Shown here one piece after another: positions 22,574 through 33,844 of a stretch of DNA of 64,000 nucleotides (positions are counted from its first letter, which is position 1; every line of letters starts with the position of its first letter). The stretch is taken from contig CM057149.1 of the NCBI GenBank assembly GCA_029964075.1, forward strand, positions 1,064,465 to 1,128,464, given 5' to 3'. This DNA is from Patiria pectinifera (taxonomy: Eukaryota > Echinodermata > Asteroidea > Valvatida > Asterinidae). The translations under genes were made by a program, and so were the position numbers. A model generated the notes under the pieces. It had not been told where the DNA came from. It searched no databases and saw only the letters and a list, made by a program, of their open reading frames with translations.

Positions 22574-23455
22574 CTAGCAGTAAGTGACTAGTCCGAGGAA
22601 GCTGCGAACTTCACTGGCGTTTTGGGGCTCAGACACATCTTGGATAGCCTGAACCTTCTTTGGATCAGGTGAGACCCCGTCATGGCTGAAGATGTGTCCG
22701 AAGTATTCAACTCGGCTCTTGCTGAATCGGCACTTGTCTTTATTCAGCGTGAGGTTTCTTTCGCGGAGACGGTTAAGACAGGCTTTGAGTCGCGTGTCAT
22801 GCTCTTGTTGAGTGCTGCCGAACACGAGAATATCGTCACTGATATTGAGGACTCCCTCAAGCCCCTGCAGCGTAGCGTTGATGATGTTATGGAACACTTC
22901 GGCAGCTGAACAAACGCCAAAGTTCAAGCGCTTGTAGTGGTACAGTCCTGCGTGTGTTGAGAAGACTGTAAGATGACGCGACTCTGGGGACAACTCCACC
23001 TGGTGGTAGCCTGCGTTAAGATCAAGCTTACTAAACACCATGGAGCCATTGACGTCCGCGATGATGTCATCGATGGTGGGGGTTATGTGTCGTTCGCGCT
23101 TCATGGCTTTATTGACATTAAGCATGTCGACGCACATGCGTATCTCCCCGGGCCGTTTGGGTTTCTCGACGACATGGATGGGCGAGACCCATGGAGTGGG
23201 CTCGTCATGCACTGGTTCAATGATGTCCAAGGCAAGTAGCTTGCGTAACTCGGCTTCGACTTTTTTTCTGCACTTGGAGCGGTATGTGGCAATGGGGTAG
23301 AACGATGAGTTGGACTGACTTGTCCTCATGGAGTCTGCACTGAAAGTCTTTGAGCTTACCAATGCCGATGAAACGATCGGAGTATTGCTCGAGCAACTGA
23401 TGTATCTGTGGCGAGTCATCCGGTTGGATGTTGTACGCGACATGGATGATGCCAA
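22574..23455 (-). CDS. Ty3/gypsy reverse transcriptase
   Basis: Contains the classical RT blocks: PWVSPIHVVEKP, IRMCVDMLNVNKA, FSKLDLNAGYHQVEL, FGVCSAAEVF, SDDILVFG and VEYFGHIFSHDG, then RSFLGLVTYC. The catalytic YxDD site reads NISDD: the Tyr is replaced by Asn while both Asp remain. Family function: copies element RNA to DNA. The reading frame begins in a frame different from the protease frame upstream, and ends at the RNase H deletion. Confidence 0.9.
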   Translation of the reverse strand: MASSMSRTTSNRMTRHRYISCSSNTPIVSSALVSSKTFSADSMRTSQSNSSFYPIATYRSKCRKKVEAELRKLLALDIIEPVHDEPTPWVSPIHVVEKPKRPGEIRMCVDMLNVNKAMKRERHITPTIDDIIADVNGSMVFSKLDLNAGYHQVELSPESRHLTVFSTHAGLYHYKRLNFGVCSAAEVFHNIINATLQGLEGVLNISDDILVFGSTQQEHDTRLKACLNRLRERNLTLNKDKCRFSKSRVEYFGHIFSHDGVSPDPKKVQAIQDVSEPQNASEVRSFLGLVTYC

Positions 23456-23984
23456 GTTCTGATGCGATGGCGAAACTGATAAGCGTGTCCCCCTGCTGCT
23501 TTGTCACGTAGAAAGTTGACTTGACATCAGACGACTTGTAGGCAACAGTTGCCTCGAATGTGCCTACAATCTCGAGGGGAGTAGTACTGCCGTACGCGAA
23601 GATTTGTGTGTTTGTATGTCTCTGCAGTTTCGGAACAGACTGAAGAGTGCCGTAGGTTACAGCTGACATGACACTGACAGACGCACCGGTGTCAATGATC
23701 GCTTTGACTGGCGTCTTGTTGATGTGGACCGTAACAACAGGTTGCTTGGATCGGTGTGGTGCTTTCACACCGAACACGTACTCATCTTCGGAGCTGGACT
23801 CAGCGTCGTGATCAACGGCATGTACTTTGGCTTTGCCGGGTCGTGGTTTGTCTCGTGTGCCAACGAGACTCAGGCAGTGTTTTGCGAAATGGTTCAGTTT
23901 TCCGCAGGTATGACACGTGACACCCTTGGCAGGACACTGTGTCTTGTGTGGGAATGTTCCACCGCAATTGCACGGCAAATGCAC
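23456..23984 (-). CDS. Gypsy zinc knuckle and aspartic protease
   Basis: A CCHC knuckle (CHTCGKLNHFAKHC) of the nucleocapsid type is followed by a retropepsin-like motif, IIDTGASVSVMS, whose DTG supplies the catalytic Asp. The segment continues as far as IQPDDSPQIHQLLEQY, the usual protease-RT junction. It lies in a frame shifted from gag, either a programmed shift or decay. The frame remains open to 23217, overlapping RT. Confidence 0.85.
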
Positions 23985-24648
23985 GACATGGCACGCTGTG
24001 GCGGGGTTTGGCCATGTGCGCAGATTTGCCCGATTGCTGGCTCAAGCTGGACCGGTACTTGGAGCTGTGTACCTTGTGCACTGTCTCTGTACTGGGACTC
24101 GGATGTTTTTCCATGCTTTTTGCCTGTGTATCGGAAAGTTCGTAGGCACGTGCAGTTGTAAGCAGCTTCGTGAGAGTGAGATCTGCTTCACGCAGGGTGT
24201 AACGATGCAGCTTGGATGAAGAACAACCACGGATGATTTGCCACTTGACCTCGGAGTCCCGGTCATGGAACTCGCAATTTTGTGCCAGCTGTTGGAGCCG
24301 GGTGTTTAAATCTCCAACTGTTTCAGTCGGAGACTGTTTCGCTTCTCTGAACACGAATCTCTCATATTCAATATTGCGTCGTGGGGAGAAGTACTTGTCA
24401 AGCTGCTCTTTAGCTGTCTTGTAATCTGACCCAGTATCAGCTAGTGTCTCGAAAATGTCCATGACTTCCTGGTCTGCATAGTGCAGTAGGAGTGCCCGCT
24501 GTTGTTTATCATCAACAATGTTGAAAGCTACAAAGAGGTTTTCCAGTCTCTTTACATACTTCTGCCATCGCAAGCCAATGGTAGATGGCTCAGTGTGTGG
24601 TTGAAAGTTCGGAAAAGATGGCAGATTAGGGCAGTTAGATGCAGCCAT
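23985..24648 (-). CDS. Ty3/gypsy gag
   Basis: Begins with MAASNCPNLPSF, followed by a retrotransposon-type capsid segment (WQKYVKRLENLFVAF, DIFETL, YFSPRRNIEYERFVF, LQQLAQNCEF). The ATG comes 226 bp after the LTR edge. The same frame stays open to 23812, but the nucleocapsid knuckle is in the next frame, so gag ends or shifts near the overlap. Confidence 0.85.
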
Positions 24649-24874
24649 GGTAATTAGTGCACTGCTTGTGACGGTACAGTACAGCGTTTATACGACGCAC
24701 ACGGTCGTGTAACAGTGCATGTGATGCATACAGTACACACGTACGATAATGTTCAACAGACGATCTTCCGAAAACTTACTCAGTTTTGAGACCGGAATTT
24801 CAGCCAACAAACGACGACAAACTGACAACAACTGACGACAGAATCAATGCTGGGTTCCTCAGCAACGAAAATAT

Positions 24875-24890
24875 CCCATCCTCGTTGCCA
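24875..24890 (-). promoter_or_regulatory. Primer-binding-site candidate
   Basis: TGGCAACGAGGATGGG follows the end of the 5' LTR by four bases. It starts with TGG as expected for a site complementary to a tRNA 3' CCA. The tRNA is not identified. Confidence 0.45.
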
Positions 24891-24894
24891 GTTG

Positions 24895-24964
24895 TGATAT
24901 TTCAAGTGTATAACTTGGAGGTTTTGTTGGACTGATCAAGACAGACGAACAGTACTATTGTGGT
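24895..24964 (-). repeat. 5' LTR of gypsy element (shared part)
   Basis: Matches the other LTR over about 70 bp with one clear substitution (TGTGTAAC/TGTATAAC). Beyond 24964 the sequence differs from the other copy, so the outer LTR edge on this side is not defined. Confidence 0.7.
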
Positions 24965-26380
24965 GCAGTGCAAGCATGCTTTATTTGACCTTTCCCAGTG
25001 ACCTTATCTATGGAGCGCCTGGTAGCACAGAATAACACAAGTGATCTTGCAAGTGATGGAATACATTTGATTTGCCCAAAACTCAAAGACACAAATTGAT
25101 GTCTTGTGATAGAGTTTTGGGTTACACAAGAAAAGATGCACACTTGTGTAATTTAAATTGTAGATTCTAGTCCCCTTTTTTTGGGTGTTTGCATATTAGA
25201 GATCTTACTGGACCTACATTTGTGGTTATCTCATGATCAAGTTTTGGAAGTTAGTTTTCAAGTACATGAACAGTTCAGTTTAGGGAAGGAGTTCCTATTT
25301 TTGATTTGTGTCTCATGTATGAGACTGAGGAATTTAATTGATCGTGCCTGGTTTTAAGGTCGTTCTAAGTAAATATGTTAGAATTATCATCTGGGAAGTA
25401 CTAGATGACAAGTTGATATCTTTGATATTTTTCTATGATGAAGAGCTTATCTGTACATGTTAATTAACATTCAAATTTAAGGTTTCCATGTAGAAAGGTC
25501 AGCCATTTTGGTCTGACTTCATAGTGTTAGATAATATTAGTAATGTGGCATGGACCACCATGTAACTCTCTGTTTTAGGCTAAAAAGCCTGGACCGTGTC
25601 ACTTCAAGGGAGAACTAGGCGGAGCCCTCTGTGTGTTCCCCAATCTGCCCTCAAGACACCACATTGCCTGCTCCAGCACTTCCGAGATCCATCGGTATCC
25701 CCGGCGTCCGAGACCAACAGCTGTCCAGCACGTCGGTCACCATCATTACCTTTGGCATCCAAGACATTGGAGCGACCCTAGACACAGCCATCAGCCCTAC
25801 GCTAGACACAGCCACCAGCATCTTCCAAGACTCCGCAAGTATACCTTTTATTTCACTGCACCGTCTAAATGACATGAGTTGTCATTTCCACTACCGTCTT
25901 CAATTGAATTTTTCATCTTCAACTGAACCTTTCGTCAACGAGTCTACTTCGTCACATCGTTCTTCAATCATCGTCGAGCTCTTCTACGCTATGTATGGAC
26001 TCCGAACTACCGCGGATGGACGAATGGCGAGTTTAACCATTTGATAGTTCGGGTGCCCTTTTTTTTTTTGGCTCTAATTTTGTATTTTAAAGTTTACGGG
26101 ATCCTGTGTTTTCTGTGAATTATATTCAACGTCATTGCATTTTTTTACTTGTATTGCCATTGCTTGAGACCACTTAATTTCGGGCAATAAAAACATATTT
26201 CATTGTGTAGGTAAATTCTGAATGGTGTGAAGTCAAGAGTTTTAACCACGGGTTACATGTACATGAATATGTTCTGTTGGTATGTGTTGATATTAACAAA
26301 GTTGAGCAGTTTTAAGCAACAATAAAGGGTGCAAAGTACTGTGGTTGGGAATATTTGTTTTAACCTGTAAATGATCCAAA
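24965..26380. other. Flank of gypsy insertion; possible transcript end
   Basis: A plus-strand open stretch (25631-26044) has no recognised domain. An AATAAA at 26186-26191 follows TTTCGGGC and is followed by a TTTCATTGTGTAGG stretch, which could be a polyadenylation region. Not assigned to a gene. Confidence 0.3.
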
Positions 26381-26437
26381 AAAATAAACGAACAACTCTG
26401 AAGATGAGATTTGAAGGTTTGCATGGTGGAAAGATAC

Positions 26438-26603
26438 TAAGACAAGGTAAGTTTGCGGTAGCACCACGTGAATAAATCTCTTTTATGAGTATGTGTGGTT
26501 CTGAGTATGTGTGGTTCGGAGTCCCTCCGGTTCTTTTCAGAACCACACATACTCAGAAAAGAGATTTATTCACATGGTGCTACCGCAAACTTACCTTGTC
26601 TTA
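26438..26603. repeat. 166-bp hairpin with TAAGACAAGGTAAGTTTGC ends
   Basis: TAAGACAAGGTAAGTTTGCG is mirrored exactly by CGCAAACTTACCTTGTCTTA, and pairing continues through GTGAATAAATCTCTTTT. One arm has an extra duplicated GAGTATGTGTGGTTCT, giving an asymmetric loop near 26525. It lies in the left-arm array. Confidence 0.9.
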
Positions 26604-26732
26604 GAACAACTCTGAAATATACGAACAACTCAGAAATAAACGAACAACTCAAAAATAAACCATCAACGCAGAAATAAACAATCCACTCAGAATTAAACGA
26701 TAAACTCAGAAATAAACGATCAATTCCAAAAT

Positions 26733-27610
26733 ACAGTAAACTCCGGCTAAACCGACAACGTATAAACCGTCATATCGCTTAAATCGGCCGTCTGACGAAA
26801 GTCCCGATTGTCTCTAATGCATTTACATTGACATTTTCGTTTCTAAGCCGGCCTTTGTAAGCCGCCATTTCGCCTATATCGGCGTGTTACTTTCAGTCCC
26901 ATTTCCTCAAAACCACACAAATTCCTCTGTATAACCCAGCATCGTGCTCTGCGGTTTGCAAGAAGTGTCAAGTGAAAAGTCCCACACACTGCTAACTGAC
27001 ATCTGTTTGTGGCACGGCCCTTGATTGATGCGCGTGCGCGATCAAAAAGGGGTTTTCCACGATAGCACATCAATACCAGTACCCCCTCTCGACTGCACGC
27101 ATGCGCTCTGTGCATTTTGGGGGTCCCCTTATTGTACCAGTACCATGCACAAATGTACGTGCACAATGTACATGTACACTACATGCACATGGTCGGCCAT
27201 GGACGTACAGTATGCAAGCGATCTGTATATCGTACCACTGTTAACGCTTTCCGGCCGCGCCGTCCTTGCTTCATACGTACGTACGTACATGTACATGCAT
27301 GACTTTCTGTGATCAATACCACAGCCTGTTTGTGATGATAAACACTGAGGATATATTTGCTGGAATCAACCATGGATGTAGAAATAAACCAGGGTAAATC
27401 AAGCCTTTGAATTTTAGCCATGAATCTTGTTTGCATGATCCAGATACAGATGCACATAGGCCCTAATTCAATCTATTTTTTCCGCTCCGTGATTCAATTT
27501 GTGTATTTGTGTAAGTCGGCAAAATGACGACTTGCAGCAGAAGCCGACATTCGCATAAGCCGTCATAAGTTCTCTGGTCCCGAGAGTGCCGCCTTAGCCG
27601 GAGTTTACTG
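26733..27610. mobile_element. Pogo/Tigger-like MITE with TA duplication, 878 bp
   Basis: CAGTAAACTCCGGCTAA on the left is mirrored by TTAGCCGGAGTTTACTG on the right, each flanked by TA. CAGT-start, CCGG-containing TIRs with TA duplications are typical of pogo/Tigger members of the Tc1/mariner superfamily. The arms remain similar further in (CCGTCATA..., AAGCCGNCAT). There is no transposase. It splits the AACTCAGAAATAAACGAAC array of the left arm. Confidence 0.85.
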
Positions 27611-27671
27611 TATATACAAACTCAAAAATAAACTCAAAAATAAACGAAGAACTCAGAAATAAACAAACAAC

Positions 27672-28005
27672 ATCCCCAGGGTGTTGAGCAGCAGTACGCG
27701 CCCACCATGTACCGTGCAGTACAGTGCTACAGACGACATAATGTTTACCGCGGCATCCAAGATGGCGGACACCTTGCATTGCTTCAAGCGATCACGCGAT
27801 GAACATGTAGAATAAAAACGGAGGGTAAAATGTATTGTTTTTTCGTCGACGACCTCCGAAGCCCAAAAGAAGTCTTTGCAAAAGGTTACCCTGGTTACAG
27901 TTTGATTTTTATGATGGAAAACGTCAAATTTAATTGTAAACGTTTACAATATGGCATATCCTGTCATGTCTGTATGTCATGTGTACGGCCGGGTTTGGCA
28001 GCAAC
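27672..28005 (+). repeat. Unique arm of the large inverted structure, left
   Basis: Continues the left arm after the array. CAAGATGGCGGACACCTTGC, GACGACCTCCGAAGCC and GTAAACGTTTACAATATGG are mirrored in order at 36905-37262 with moderate divergence. No protein is recognised in it. Confidence 0.8.
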
Positions 28006-28700
28006 ATGGCAGCTTGTTTCGGCGGATTCTTAATTTCGCTGCAACATGGCCACTGGATAGTCGTGTTCCCTAACGTGGCGCACTTCGAAGCTTACCTAAC
28101 TCTCCTTGTGTAGTGTTGCCAAACCTCTTTGTTGACAAACCTCCAATTCATGCAGTAAAATACTAGTACTTGTACCTTATTAATGCTTGCTATTTAATCT
28201 GTTAACAATTTTGGTTTCATAAAATTTAATCCGAAATTCAAAAACGGTGGCGTCCGGAAATTGGGCACAAATTAGCGGAGTGTTCCCTAACATGGCGCCT
28301 TAATAAATCTGGGAACATTTAAGAATTTCTGTAAACTTGATAAATTCTGATAAATAATTATTATCTCTAGTTACATACCCAGCCAGATGTTTGTCAGAAT
28401 TTTTTTTCATATTTTTCGGGGCACTTTCGAAGGGTTCACTTTGCACCTGAAAATAAAATCGGAAAATCACGCGAAAATAAAGTTTTTTTTCTAATTTTGT
28501 AACGGGTAAATAAAATCGCGATTTATGAACGGGAGTGTTTAGAACTTGATAAGATTTCACTTTCTATGAAATTTCAGTAAATGTTTTGCTCTAGCTAGGT
28601 ACTACAGGCAAAAAATCAAAGTGCGCCACATTGGAGGCCGCGCTACGTTAGGGTACATCAACAATACTGGCGCGCTGGTGCTGTGGGCAGACCACGGACC
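28006..28700. other. Segment with CCCTAACGTGGCGCAC inverted ends
   Basis: TCCCTAACGTGGCGCAC near 28069 is mirrored by GTGCGCCACATT near 28621, and CCCTAACATGGCGCC recurs near 28286, suggesting a short TIR element. A perfect palindrome ACCACGGACCACTAAATGG with its complement follows at 28691-28717. Confidence 0.4.
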
Positions 28701-28919
28701 ACTAAATGGTCCGTGGTGCATGGTCCGAGGTGGAAAGATTCCCACATCTGGCCATCGCTATTTTTTTCCTTCAGTGACCTATCATGCATCAGAAAGTGAT
28801 AATATGTCCTAACAAGTAAAATTTAGCTTGGGAAAATATTGAAGTATTTAGGAAACACTCATGACACTTGGAATAGAAATGTTCAGACCAATCTCATACG
28901 GTTTGTGCACAGGGATGGC

Positions 28920-29217
28920 CAGGGAGTCAGGTTGGCGTAGCGGTACTTTCCTCGCTTTCCACCGCTGTGACCCGGGTTCGAATCCCGCCTGGGCCAATAT
29001 GTGGATTGGGTTTTCAGTCCCTGCCTGATTCCGTGGGTTTTCCCCAGAATATTCTTCTGGGCTTTTCCTCCCACCTCTAAAACTGTAACTTCTTCTCATT
29101 GTCTTCTCTCCACAGGTTTCTTCAGGCTTGCGAGCTACAGTGCCTAAAGGCGCTTTAGAGGAATCCTTGGTTTCATTACCAGAAATGATTAATAATAACA
29201 ATAATAATAATAATTTG
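28920..29217 (+). mobile_element. tRNA-derived SINE
   Basis: An A box (TGGCGTAGCGG) and, 31 bp on, a B box (GGGTTCGAATCC) form an internal pol III promoter. A body with CCGTGGGTTTTCCCC and TCCCACCTCTAAAACTGTAA follows, ending in TTACCAGAAATGATT and an (AAT)n tail. The body recurs at 58705-58905. Family function: pol III transcript mobilised by a LINE. It interrupts a region holding partial copies of the GGAAAGAATTCC MITE (around 28732-28900 and 29268-29345). Confidence 0.85.
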
Positions 29218-30065
29218 GGAATCTTCCCATCACTAATTGTTCCCTGCAGTGTTAACAGCCATCAGCTGGGGAACATATTGAAGTATTTACCGAGAAAACA
29301 CTTTTATATTTTTTTTTAGACCATTTTCATAGGGTTTGTGCACATGGGCGTCGCGAGGGGGGGGGGGAGGCAAGGGGGAAGAGCCAAAAAACAAAAAAAG
29401 GAAGAAAAAACAAGAAATAAGAAATTTAAGAAAAAGAGGCACGGTCATATTTGTGTAAATTTAATGGGGTGGGGGGCCAAATGTTTTGGGAAAAATATGT
29501 TTTGCCCCCATTAGAAATAATCCTGGCGATGCCTATGTTTGTGCATAGGGTCACCGTGGTGACTGTCTTGGTGATTTCCAGGTATACAACTATTTCCGGA
29601 TAGCTTTATGGTAGATAATTGCATTGTATTTTACTCTACACTGCCAATATCAGTCCCCTGATTACAACTTGATTCACACCTCTGTAGGCCAGGACTTAAA
29701 TAGTTTGTGATGAGATTTTGGCATCTTTTCATGCTAAACCGTTTCATATATTTTGTCATTTGTCCCAACAGAGTGCAGGATATTATGAACGGTGGTCAAG
29801 CTGGCTACATCAATGATCCAGATGGAAAAGCAACAGAAACTCAACTAAAAGAAAGCAACTTTAGTCTTGTCTGATAAGTGCTGTGTTTCACAGCCCATGC
29901 CAAGTATGGACTGAAATTCTGGCTGAACTATCAGATCTTACATACAAGTATGTAGACAGCAGCTGGCTACTAGTAGCTGCGGCTCCCTGAATACCTTGTA
30001 AAATGGCAAATGCAGTGTTAAAGTTACAGAGATTTTTTATTATAAGACCCCCGAAAATCCACAAA
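29218..30065. other. Interspersed repeat pieces, no gene
   Basis: The first part (29268-29345, TATTGAAGTATTTACCGAGA and CATAGGGTTTGTGCACA) repeats the sequence just 5' of the SINE. A G run at 29358-29369 follows, then unassigned DNA. Confidence 0.4.
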
Positions 30066-30067
30066 TA

Positions 30068-31351
30068 CAGGGTGGTTAAAAAAAAGGACACCCACTTTTG
30101 ACAGCAATTTTCACCTACTTAATGAACTTATTTAAACTATTTTTTCACATAGTAGTAAAGTATAGGCCGTTAACTATGCATGGTGAAAAAAGCTTAGTGA
30201 AAGTCGCACAAATAGTGATATTATGCTAATTTTAATACAAGTCACCAAAATCAGTCTTGTCCACGGATTCTATGTAAATTGGATGTTTTAGTAGTTCATA
30301 AAAATTAAAAAACATTCCCACCAAAATGTATTTTGCTCTGGTAACTTTTATTGAAGCTGTCCAATTATTCATGTCAGTGTTAAGATCATTTACTCAATGA
30401 GCTGTCGGCTTAAGTTCATTGTTGCATAATGTTAGATAACATATAACAATCAAATGTCATGCCCTTTCAAATAAAGCTCCGATAGCTGAGCTCAGTCAAG
30501 CGAAGGGAATGTATACCTCCGTGGACAAACAGGTTTCGCACATGAAATGTTCAAATTAGCATAGCTCAACGGCAAAATGTGCAAATGCAACGATTGTTTC
30601 GTCACATTTGCTTAAAGGCCATTACTTTAATAGCTATTCATAAATACCTCAGACAGTATAGCTATTCCTATTGGTCGAGAGCCCGTCATGTGGCCGGTCT
30701 TAAACGGATGATAAAGACATGGCTAGCTGGTCTTAAACACTTTTCCAGTGTCACAATAAAATGTGGACTCCTAAAAATCCAGTGCCTCTTACCGTTTCTT
30801 TGGTTGAACATTCACAATCCTCACGTAGGCATGCGCAACACTACCAGCGAGTCAGAATTTTATAGTTCTCAATTAAAAACGCAATGCCCAAGGTGCGTTC
30901 TGCGCGACATCGCGCAGAACATGCTACGTGCGCGTCAATCTCTATAAAAGGGTTGTTTACATCTTACTCGCCAGCTGAACACTCCATTATTTTGCTGGAG
31001 GGATGTTTCAAAAAGCATGAAGTGAACTTGTTGAACAAATTCGGGATTTTCGGAACGAATTATTTGATTTTTTTTACCGAAAAGGTATTTATGAATGGGA
31101 ATAAATATGTGCTCGGTCGGTATTTATCACTCTGTTTAAGACTGCTTAGAGTCTGGGTGCTGATAATTACCCTCGCCTCCGGCTCGGGTAATTATCAGCA
31201 CCCAGACTCTAAGCAGTCTTAAACAGAGTGATAAAAACCTCCCGAGCACACATTTATTCCCTTACTAAACGACAGTTAAAAATAATTTTTAAAAATAGGT
31301 GAAAATTGCTGTCAAATGTGGGTGTCCTTTTTTTTGAACCAGGGGACCCTG
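30068..31351. mobile_element. Mariner-type element with TA duplication, 1.28 kb
   Basis: CAGGGTGGTTAAAAAAAAGG on the left, with TGACAGCAATTTTCACCTA further in, is mirrored on the right by TAGGTGAAAATTGCTGTCAA and CCAGGGGACCCTG. TA stands on both sides. There is no transposase ORF. The right half contains the hairpin at 31097-31261. Confidence 0.85.
31097..31261. repeat. 165-bp hairpin with GGGAATAAAT ends
   Basis: GGGAATAAATATGTGCTCGG pairs with CCGAGCACACATTTATTCCC, and the inner arms TCTGTTTAAGACTGCTTAGA / TCTAAGCAGTCTTAAACAGA are exact. The centre is CCTCGCCTCCGGCTCGGG. Same length, ends and centre style as the hairpin at 8085-8249. Confidence 0.9.
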
Positions 31352-31353
31352 TA

Positions 31354-32226
31354 CATGTATGAGAGAAAGTTCACTCGCAACCACTGATGAGTATCCATGC
31401 AGAGGATTCAATTAGTTTGGAACTTGCTGCAACCCCTGTCCAGGTGGTTGTCATTGAGAATTCTGAGTGTTCGATGACTTATTGAGGTGAAAAGTCTGTC
31501 AAGGTTGAGAGAGGTGACACTAAAGGAAGTGATTCTAGCCAAAAAGGACTGCAACTTTCCTCTGAAACTGAAGGAATCAAAACCCATGCTGAAGGAGAAA
31601 TCATGAATAGTTTTACCAAGTGCAGATAGAGATGGCAGTTGTAGGTGTGCCTTGTTGTGACCTTCGAATTTTTACCAATGCCACAGCGATGTGCTCATAG
31701 TACATGTTTCATTCATTGAGGACAAAATCCTCCAATTTCATAAAGGTCAGTGTTTTACCATATAGCCCAGGGTTTGGAGATAAAAAGTTAAGGTTGCAAC
31801 TTTTATCAAGACACCTTGCACAAATTTTATGTTGCAAAACTAGTTAATTGGTCTTGCCATAAATGTGATTGCTCTAGTTCAAAGAGTAAAAGTGCATGTA
31901 CATGTACATGTTATTAAAATTATACTTTAGACATTAAAATTTTGGTCAACAAATTGCAGACTTTTTAGTCATCTTTAAAAAGCTATACTTTGCAATGAAT
32001 AGTCAAGTGCAATTTTAAGTGAAATGTATATGCACCTAAGGACAGTTCAAATACATTTTTCTACTAGGCAATTTGTTTTTGTTCTACTGAGCTAAAAATG
32101 TCATTAAGAATAGGAGCAACTTAACATGTATCTGTACAAGGATTGAATGTATCTCATCAAGTTTGATTTGGAAACCAACTTCAGAGACTGAATGTTAACT
32201 GTTAATTATACGGCGGTCCACATTTT
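31354..32226. other. No gene recognised
   Basis: AT-rich DNA with one ACATGTACATGT cluster near 31895. No coding potential. Confidence 0.4.
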
Positions 32227-32419
32227 GGAAAGAATTCCATATATGGACGTCACTTGAGACCCTGTATACAACTTTGAGACTGAGCATTTCTGTTATCTCA
32301 CTAAATGCTTCAATGTTTTCCCTGCTATATTTGACTTTGTACGACATGTTATCGCTTTCTGGTGGCTGGTAGGTCATTGCAAGGAAAAATTATTGAAGTC
32401 CGTATGTGGAATTCTTTCC
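32227..32419. mobile_element. MITE with GGAAAGAATTCC ends, copy 1
   Basis: GGAAAGAATTCCATATATGG is mirrored by a TATGTGGAATTCTTTCC end. The interior (ATGGACGTCACTTGAGACCC, TTTCCCTGCTA, GTCATTGCAAGGAAAAA) matches 36629-36852 throughout. It is about 193 bp with no ORF. Confidence 0.8.
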
Positions 32420-32813
32420 CACATGTTCTTGTTCTGTTTAGTACAAGGATTTGTTAAACAGCATTTTAAGGTTTCCTTCCAATCTTGAGCTTTAATTTAT
32501 TGCATTGTACTAGGCTCGGGCAAGCATTATTTGTGTGTAACTTAATGAAACTGCCTAAAAGAAGTACAAACCACAGTTCACAAGTTAATTATTAAACCAC
32601 TGCTTTAATATCTCATCCAAAAACAAATCATATTGTAATGTTAAATTTGCAGTTATATTAATATCACTTGTGTTGTAAACATATTCTTGAGAAGTATACA
32701 ATTGTGCTTTTCAAAATATCATGTACATGTATGTACATGTATACAAGTTAACTATGCTCAACCTGTAACAGCATTTCATGAGATTACACAAACATTTGAA
32801 GAAAATGAACTAA

Positions 32814-33192
32814 GGCCAAAAAAAAAAAGTCTCCGGTTTCTGGTATGGAGCTTGCCCCAAAAGTGGTGCGGCGACGCGGCTTTTTTTGTTTTTTTACCTT
32901 TTTTTTTTTTTTTTTTGGCTTCAAATGTCGGCTGATGACTGCAAATGGTGCCCGACTAAACTTAGTGCAAATATATGGGAGTTCAGAGAGGCCACATAAA
33001 TCTTATTCTCGATCATAACCCCTTCTAAAAACACGTTAAAATTGTGCAGCAGCAGAATTCCAGTCAAACCAGTGAGTTTGGCGGTTTTGAAACATCATCT
33101 TGTATTGAAAAAAAAACTTTTTCATTTTGCCGACGCGCATGGCTACGGCGACGCGCGCTCATACCAGAAACCGGAGACTTTTTTTTTTGGCC
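32814..33192. mobile_element. PIF/Harbinger-like MITE with TAA duplication, 379 bp
   Basis: GGCCAAAAAAAAAAAGTCTC plus CGGTTTCTGGTATG is mirrored by CATACCAGAAACCGG plus GAGACTTTTTTTTTTGGCC, with TAA at both flanks. A three-base TAA/TTA target site is the Harbinger hallmark. The right half, GTGCAGCAGCAGAATTCCAG onward, recurs at 57765-57915. Confidence 0.85.
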
Positions 33193-33299
33193 TAAAGGTG
33201 CACTATTCTTAATTTTGTGCAAACTATGTGGCATATGTGTGAACCTTGGTAACTGTTATTCTAGAGTTCTGATGGTCCCCATGAATATCCTGATATCTG

Positions 33300-33420
33300 T
33301 TTGACAAAGGTGGGGGCAGGGGTGGGGTGGTGTGTGTGTGGGGGGAGGCTGGAGGCACTGGAGGATGGGACATTTGGTGAATAAAATGGGTGGGGGATGA
33401 GGGGGGGGGGGAGTGTGAAG
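33300..33420 (+). repeat. G-rich simple sequence
   Basis: GGTGGGGTGGTGTGTGTGTG and further G runs, strongly strand-asymmetric. Several G tracts could form a quadruplex, which is inference only. Confidence 0.7.
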
Positions 33421-33757
33421 TTTAAACTTGTAATTGGCCCCTAACACAACTCTCTGTAAAGTTTACATGAATCTGCCAAAGATTAAAGACGACAATGCTG
33501 TACTGCAGATCCAGAAACTTTACTGTGAAGTACAACTTCTCCTGATACAGTTTTGTAGTGGTACATGATGTCAGGCACAGATTGACTACAATAAATTAGA
33601 AAATAAAATGTATGTGTTTGTTACAAGAAAATACCCAATGTTTGTGTAACCTTATTCTAACAGAATTAGCTCATGACATATCACTTACATGTTCTAAACA
33701 CATGCACACACATGTCCAAAGCAATGTTTATGTATTTACATACACATGTAGGCCCCT

Positions 33758-33844
33758 ACAATGTACATGGAGTGAGTGTATCAACTACAATGTACATGGA
33801 GTGAGTGGATCAACTACAATGTACATGGAGTGAGTGGATCAACT
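33758..33844 (+). repeat. 29-bp tandem repeat x3
   Basis: ACAATGTACATGGAGTGAGT starts at 33758, 33787 and 33816. The copies differ at one base only (GTGTATC/GTGGATC). Confidence 0.95.

Larger units (their letters stand above)
20569..24964 (-). mobile_element. Ty3/gypsy LTR retrotransposon, internally deleted
   Basis: Read on the minus strand the order is LTR, PBS, gag, zinc knuckle, protease, RT, a truncated RNase H and integrase, PPT, LTR, the Ty3/gypsy order. The recognisable shared LTR segment is only about 70 bp, so at least one LTR is truncated or the LTRs diverge. Gag-to-protease and RT-to-integrase frame breaks plus loss of most of RNase H make it non-autonomous. It lies within the left arm of the large inverted-repeat structure. 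Confidence 0.9.

Noticed and set aside
25631..26044. 137-codon plus-strand frame as host gene
   Set aside because: No domain, three frames are open over the same GC-richer stretch, and no splice partner is found; left as possible transcript end.
30579..31222. Two overlapping plus-strand open frames inside the mariner-type element as a transposase
   Set aside because: No helix-turn-helix or DDE/D-type motif; they partly consist of the hairpin arms.
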